From Gammaproteobacteria bacterium (GTDB lineage Bacteria > Pseudomonadota > Gammaproteobacteria > Pseudomonadales > Azotimanducaceae), in contig JAPOYV010000132.1 of NCBI GenBank assembly GCA_026706385.1, positions 1 through 60,664 on the forward strand: 60,664 nt of DNA, written 5' to 3'. Of this stretch, positions 58,110-60,664 are shown in pieces; the stretch's first letter is position 1, and the number at the start of each line of letters is the position of its first letter. Under the pieces are notes generated by a model. The model was not told where the DNA came from and did not search any database. It was given only the letters and a program-made list of their open reading frames with translations. A program made the position numbers and the translations under genes.

Positions 58110-58739
58110 TCAGCCCGCGGCGATCCGGGCGACCTGGGCGTCCAAGGCGCCGTAACCGGTATGGACGTGGGTGAACTCAAGTCCCAGCCGAGTCGCGGCC
58201 GTCCTGGCCTCGGTGAGCAGTTCCTCATCCCGGGTCTGCGACAGGTAGACCACGCGCCGGTAGTTGCCGAAGAACGCCTCCGCGAGCTCCGGATGACCGT
58301 CGAGGTCAAGCGTCTCCACGACGAGACGCTCGAAGAACCGCACTAGGAAATCCGTCAGGTAGAACGTGCCCGGCTCCTCCTCGGCCAAGTGTTCGATGCG
58401 CTCGGCACCGGCGAAGACGTCGTAGCAATGCAGCCCCGGCAGCCGCTCCACGCCGGGAAAGTCCGCGAGCACGCGGTCGATCCCGCCGTAGCTGCCGCAG
58501 TCGGCGTAGCCGACGAAAACGCGGGCGTACTGCCCCTGCGCGCGTTCGAGTTCGACGCGCAGGCGGGGCGCGATCCCTTGCGGCCGCAGGTGCAGGGCCG
58601 CGTCCAGGCAACGGATGCGCAGGTGGTCCCAGCCGTTCGCCTGCCGAAGCGCGTGCAGCTCGCGGCCAAGCGCGCCGCAAGCGATCACCAGGACGGGCGC
58701 GGGGCGCGGCTGCGGCTTGCTGTCCCCGGACTTGCTCAT
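58110..58739 (-). CDS. DUF1638-family protein
   Basis: A protein of 209 residues. V-I-A-C-G-A-L-G-R-E lies near residue 18 and Y-A-D-C-G-S-Y-G-G-I near 75, the conserved cysteines of the DUF1638 family. The role is unknown. Members cluster with MttB-type methyltransferases and corrinoid proteins, so a part in corrinoid or methyl-group handling is likely. The start overlaps the corrinoid-protein stop (ATGA), which argues for matched expression. Confidence 0.8.
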   Translation of the reverse strand: MSKSGDSKPQPRPAPVLVIACGALGRELHALRQANGWDHLRIRCLDAALHLRPQGIAPRLRVELERAQGQYARVFVGYADCGSYGGIDRVLADFPGVERLPGLHCYDVFAGAERIEHLAEEEPGTFYLTDFLVRFFERLVVETLDLDGHPELAEAFFGNYRRVVYLSQTRDEELLTEARTAATRLGLEFTHVHTGYGALDAQVARIAAG

Positions 58740-59452
58740 GGGTAGTTGTGCCTCTTGCGCATGAGGTCGGTGGCCGTCTCCACCGCGGTGGCCGCATCCC
58801 GGCAATAGGCGTCCGCGCCCACCGCCTCGCCGAACTCCTCGTTCAGGGGCGCACCGCCGACCAGGACAATGTAGTCGTCGCGGATGGATTGGGCTACAAG
58901 CTCGTCGATGACCACTTTCATGTAAGGCATCGTCGTGGTCAGCAGGGCCGACATGCCGAGAATGTCAGGCTCGTGCTCGTCGAGCGCCGCCATGAACTCC
59001 TCGACGCTGTTGTTGACGCCGATGTCGACGACTTCGAAGCCAGCGCCTTCCATCATCATGCCGACCAGGTTCTTGCCGATGTCGTGAATGTCGCCCTTGA
59101 CGGTGCCGATCACCATCTTGCCCACAGGCTTGGCGCCCGTCTCCGCAAGCAGCGGTCGGAGCACGGCCATGCCGGCTTTCATGGCGTTGGCGGCCAGCAG
59201 CACCTCGGGGACGAACAGGATGCCGTCGCGGAAGTCGATGCCGACGATCGTCATGCCGCCCACCAAGGCGTCGTTCAGGACCTTGTCCGCTGACCAGCCC
59301 CGGTCCAGGAGGATCTCGGTGCCTTCGACGATTTCATCCTTCAGGCCGTCGTAGAGATCGTCATGCATCTGCTCGACCAGTTCCTGATCGTCGAGTTCGG
59401 AGAGGACGAGATCGTCTTCCTGCTCTCCGGCCACGCCTTTGCCATCACTCAT
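58736..59452 (-). CDS. dimethylamine/trimethylamine-type corrinoid protein (MtbC-like)
   Basis: A protein of 238 residues. The methionine-synthase-like cap helical domain spans about 25-105. The B12-binding Rossmann domain follows, with the D-x-H-x-x-G motif (Asp121, His123, Gly126 in G-D-I-H-D-I-G-K-N), where His123 would be the lower cobalt ligand. V-N-N-S-V-E and G-G-A-P-L-N motifs come after. It carries the methyl group between MttB and the folate methyltransferase. GGAGG lies seven bases before the ATG at 59452, directly after a 7-bp hairpin. It is the first gene of the operon. Confidence 0.92.
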   Translation of the reverse strand: MSDGKGVAGEQEDDLVLSELDDQELVEQMHDDLYDGLKDEIVEGTEILLDRGWSADKVLNDALVGGMTIVGIDFRDGILFVPEVLLAANAMKAGMAVLRPLLAETGAKPVGKMVIGTVKGDIHDIGKNLVGMMMEGAGFEVVDIGVNNSVEEFMAALDEHEPDILGMSALLTTTMPYMKVVIDELVAQSIRDDYIVLVGGAPLNEEFGEAVGADAYCRDAATAVETATDLMRKRHNYP

Positions 59453-59713
59453 GCAACTGCCTCCAATCACCAAGTGTTTTTCTTGGTGCGAAAGCTTGTC
59501 GTTGGCCGGAAGCCCGGTCGTCCGGCGGCGAGTATAGGTTGAGGGGCCTACCCGTGGCGAGCGGTTTTGCGACACGCAACACCCCCAGGTGCGACCTCGA
59601 TGGACAGCATGTATCGCGCCAAATCGGTCGGCCCTTAAGGACCGTGATCCGTATTGCCAGTCACCCCCGAATGCCGTGAGAATCGCGGTGGCCATCCGCA
59701 GTTGGATTACGGC
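59453..59713. promoter_or_regulatory. divergent control region between the corrinoid operon and the flavoprotein gene
   Basis: A gap of 261 bases must hold promoters for both transcripts. Minus strand: TATACT (59531-59536, reading leftward) is a plausible -10 about 80 bases before the corrinoid-protein start; its -35 is weak. A 6-bp hairpin, GCCGGA/TCCGGC, lies at 59505-59526. I see no cobalamin or glycine riboswitch core. Plus-strand elements could not be placed. Confidence 0.4.
59468..59488 (-). promoter_or_regulatory. 5'-UTR hairpin next to the corrinoid-gene ribosome site
   Basis: A perfect 7-bp inverted repeat, CACCAAG (59468-59474) and CTTGGTG (59482-59488), closes a 7-base loop. In the transcript the loop is A-rich, and the 3' arm ends about three bases before the GGAGG of the corrinoid-protein gene. 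It could control ribosome access or transcript stability. Confidence 0.55.
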
Positions 59714-60664
59714 ATGGACAACCAGGCGCGCATCGTCATCGTCGGCGGCGGCATCATGGGCGTTGGCCTGCTCTACCACCTGGCCGCGGAGGGCTGCGAC
59801 GACGTCCTCTTGATCGAGAAGGGCGAGCTGACGTCGGGCTCGACCTGGCACGCGGCCGGTCAATGCCCGAATCTGGTCGGCAACTACAACCTCGCCAAGA
59901 TCCACGAATACAGCGTCTCCCTGTACCAAAAGTTGGAGCAACTAACCGGTCAGGCCGTTGGCTGGCATGGCTGCGGCAGCGTCCGCTTCGCCTCAACCGA
60001 GCAAGATCTGGACTGGTTCCGCTACTTGCGGGGCATCGCCGCCAACGTCGGCTACCACATGGAGATCGTCGACGTCGAGACGATCGCCAAGCTCAATCCG
60101 TTCGTCTCCACCGAAGGCGTGCTGGCCGGTGCCTGGACCCGCGACGACGGCCACGCCGACCCGTCCGGGCTCTGCAACGCGATGGCCCGGGGCGCGCGCG
60201 ACCTAGGCGCGAGGATCGTGCGCCACAACCGGGTGACCGACATCAGAGCGCTGCCGAGCGGCGAATGGGAACTGATCACGGAACAGGGCCAGGTCGTTGC
60301 CGAGACGGTGGTCAACGCGGCGGGCTGCTACGCCCGGCAGGTGGCGCAGATGGTCGGCACCGACCTCCCCATCTGCAACATCCAGCACCATTACCTTGTC
60401 TCCGGGCCCGTGCCGGAACTGGCCGAGCGAAGCACCGAACTCCCGATCACCCGCGACCCCTACGCGTCCGCCTACCTGCGCCAGGAGCAGCAGTCGGGCC
60501 TGATCGGCATCTACGAGGGCGAAAGGCTCGCCGAAGCCTGGCCGCCGAGCGGACTGCCGCCGTGGGAGTCCGACAGCGAACTCTTTTCCGACGACCTGGA
60601 ACGCCTGATGCCCTGGCTCGGCCGCGCCATGGCGCGCATGCCGATCTTCGAACCGGCCGGCATC
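59714..60664 (+). CDS. FAD-dependent amine oxidoreductase (dimethylglycine/sarcosine dehydrogenase-like), partial
   Basis: The first 317 residues of a DAO-family flavoprotein; it runs off the right edge. The FAD-binding V-I-V-G-G-G-I-M-G-V-G lies at about 8-18. G-S-T-W-H-A-A-G follows at about 42-49, where His46 matches the covalent-FAD histidine of dimethylglycine dehydrogenase. G-W-H-G-C-G-S-V-R-F-A and V-V-N-A-A-G-C-Y-A-R follow. Such enzymes oxidise N-methyl groups of dimethylglycine or sarcosine and pass formaldehyde to folate through a C-terminal GcvT-like domain (outside the window). Divergence from the corrinoid operon suggests it handles the demethylated product. The exact substrate is not known. 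Confidence 0.85.
   Translation, partial: MDNQARIVIVGGGIMGVGLLYHLAAEGCDDVLLIEKGELTSGSTWHAAGQCPNLVGNYNLAKIHEYSVSLYQKLEQLTGQAVGWHGCGSVRFASTEQDLDWFRYLRGIAANVGYHMEIVDVETIAKLNPFVSTEGVLAGAWTRDDGHADPSGLCNAMARGARDLGARIVRHNRVTDIRALPSGEWELITEQGQVVAETVVNAAGCYARQVAQMVGTDLPICNIQHHYLVSGPVPELAERSTELPITRDPYASAYLRQEQQSGLIGIYEGERLAEAWPPSGLPPWESDSELFSDDLERLMPWLGRAMARMPIFEPAGI

Noticed and set aside
59453-59713. Cobalamin or glycine riboswitch before the corrinoid operon
   Set aside because: No recognisable conserved core; only simple hairpins are seen.

Overview
This is a GC-rich chromosomal window from a gammaproteobacterium. The evidence is the housekeeping gene order, which matches Pseudomonas/E. coli-type blocks: amgK-murU divergent from lptD-surA-rsmA-apaG-apaH; der-bamB-yfgM-hisS-rodZ-rlmN-ndk; iscS-iscR-trmJ with suhB close by; and queA-tgt-yajC-secD-secF. 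The species cannot be named from the sequence. A marine or host-associated lineage is only a guess, suggested by the quaternary-amine-type methyltransferase cluster and the intragenic repeats.

Layout. 1-2.65 kb: an alpha/beta hydrolase (cut by the window edge), an SDR oxidoreductase and a sodium:solute symporter, all on the minus strand. 3-10.7 kb: a small membrane coiled-coil protein, a one-chain biotin-dependent carboxylase, a PEP-utilising/rifampicin-phosphotransferase-like enzyme coupled to an acylphosphatase, and an enoyl-CoA hydratase. 10.7-15.4 kb (minus): amgK-murU-rpe-gph-trpE, covering cell-wall recycling, the pentose phosphate/glycolate pathways and tryptophan. 15.5-22.3 kb (plus): lptD-surA-rsmA-apaG-apaH-cca, tightly overlapping and lacking the usual pdxA. 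Then tsaD (minus), xseA and an M23 peptidase (plus), and a long minus-strand block der, bamB, yfgM, hisS, rodZ, rlmN, ndk, iscS, iscR, trmJ. The usual ispG, pilF and iscUA-hscBA-fdx genes are missing from their expected places. 35.7-40.9 kb (plus): two SDR genes, suhB, and an unusual FG-GAP propeller/S41 protease fusion. 40.9-47.2 kb (minus): tgt-yajC-secD-secF, followed by a second, frameshifted copy of secD. 47.4-48.4 kb (plus): a truncated HigA-like antitoxin and a complete FitA/VapC-type toxin-antitoxin pair inserted between tgt and queA. 48.5-53.2 kb (minus): queA, a GIN-domain lipoprotein and a CBM9/DUF5916 outer-membrane protein. 53.3-59.5 kb (minus): a compact six-gene corrinoid methyltransferase operon (corrinoid protein, DUF1638, Virulence_fact-family protein, methyltetrahydrofolate methyltransferase, ferredoxin/ASKHA reactivase, non-pyrrolysine MttB). 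It is divergent from a dimethylglycine/sarcosine-dehydrogenase-like covalent flavoprotein that runs off the right edge.

The two most striking items are these. (1) A 45-bp GC-rich palindromic repeat sits in frame inside two housekeeping genes, with two copies in rlmN and seven in suhB. It is read in different reading frames in the two genes, its 8-bp hairpin stem is preserved and only the hairpin loop is seen to vary. (2) The six-gene corrinoid demethylation operon includes two conserved proteins of unknown function and, with the divergent flavoprotein, looks like a complete route for stripping methyl groups from a quaternary or tertiary amine into the folate pool.
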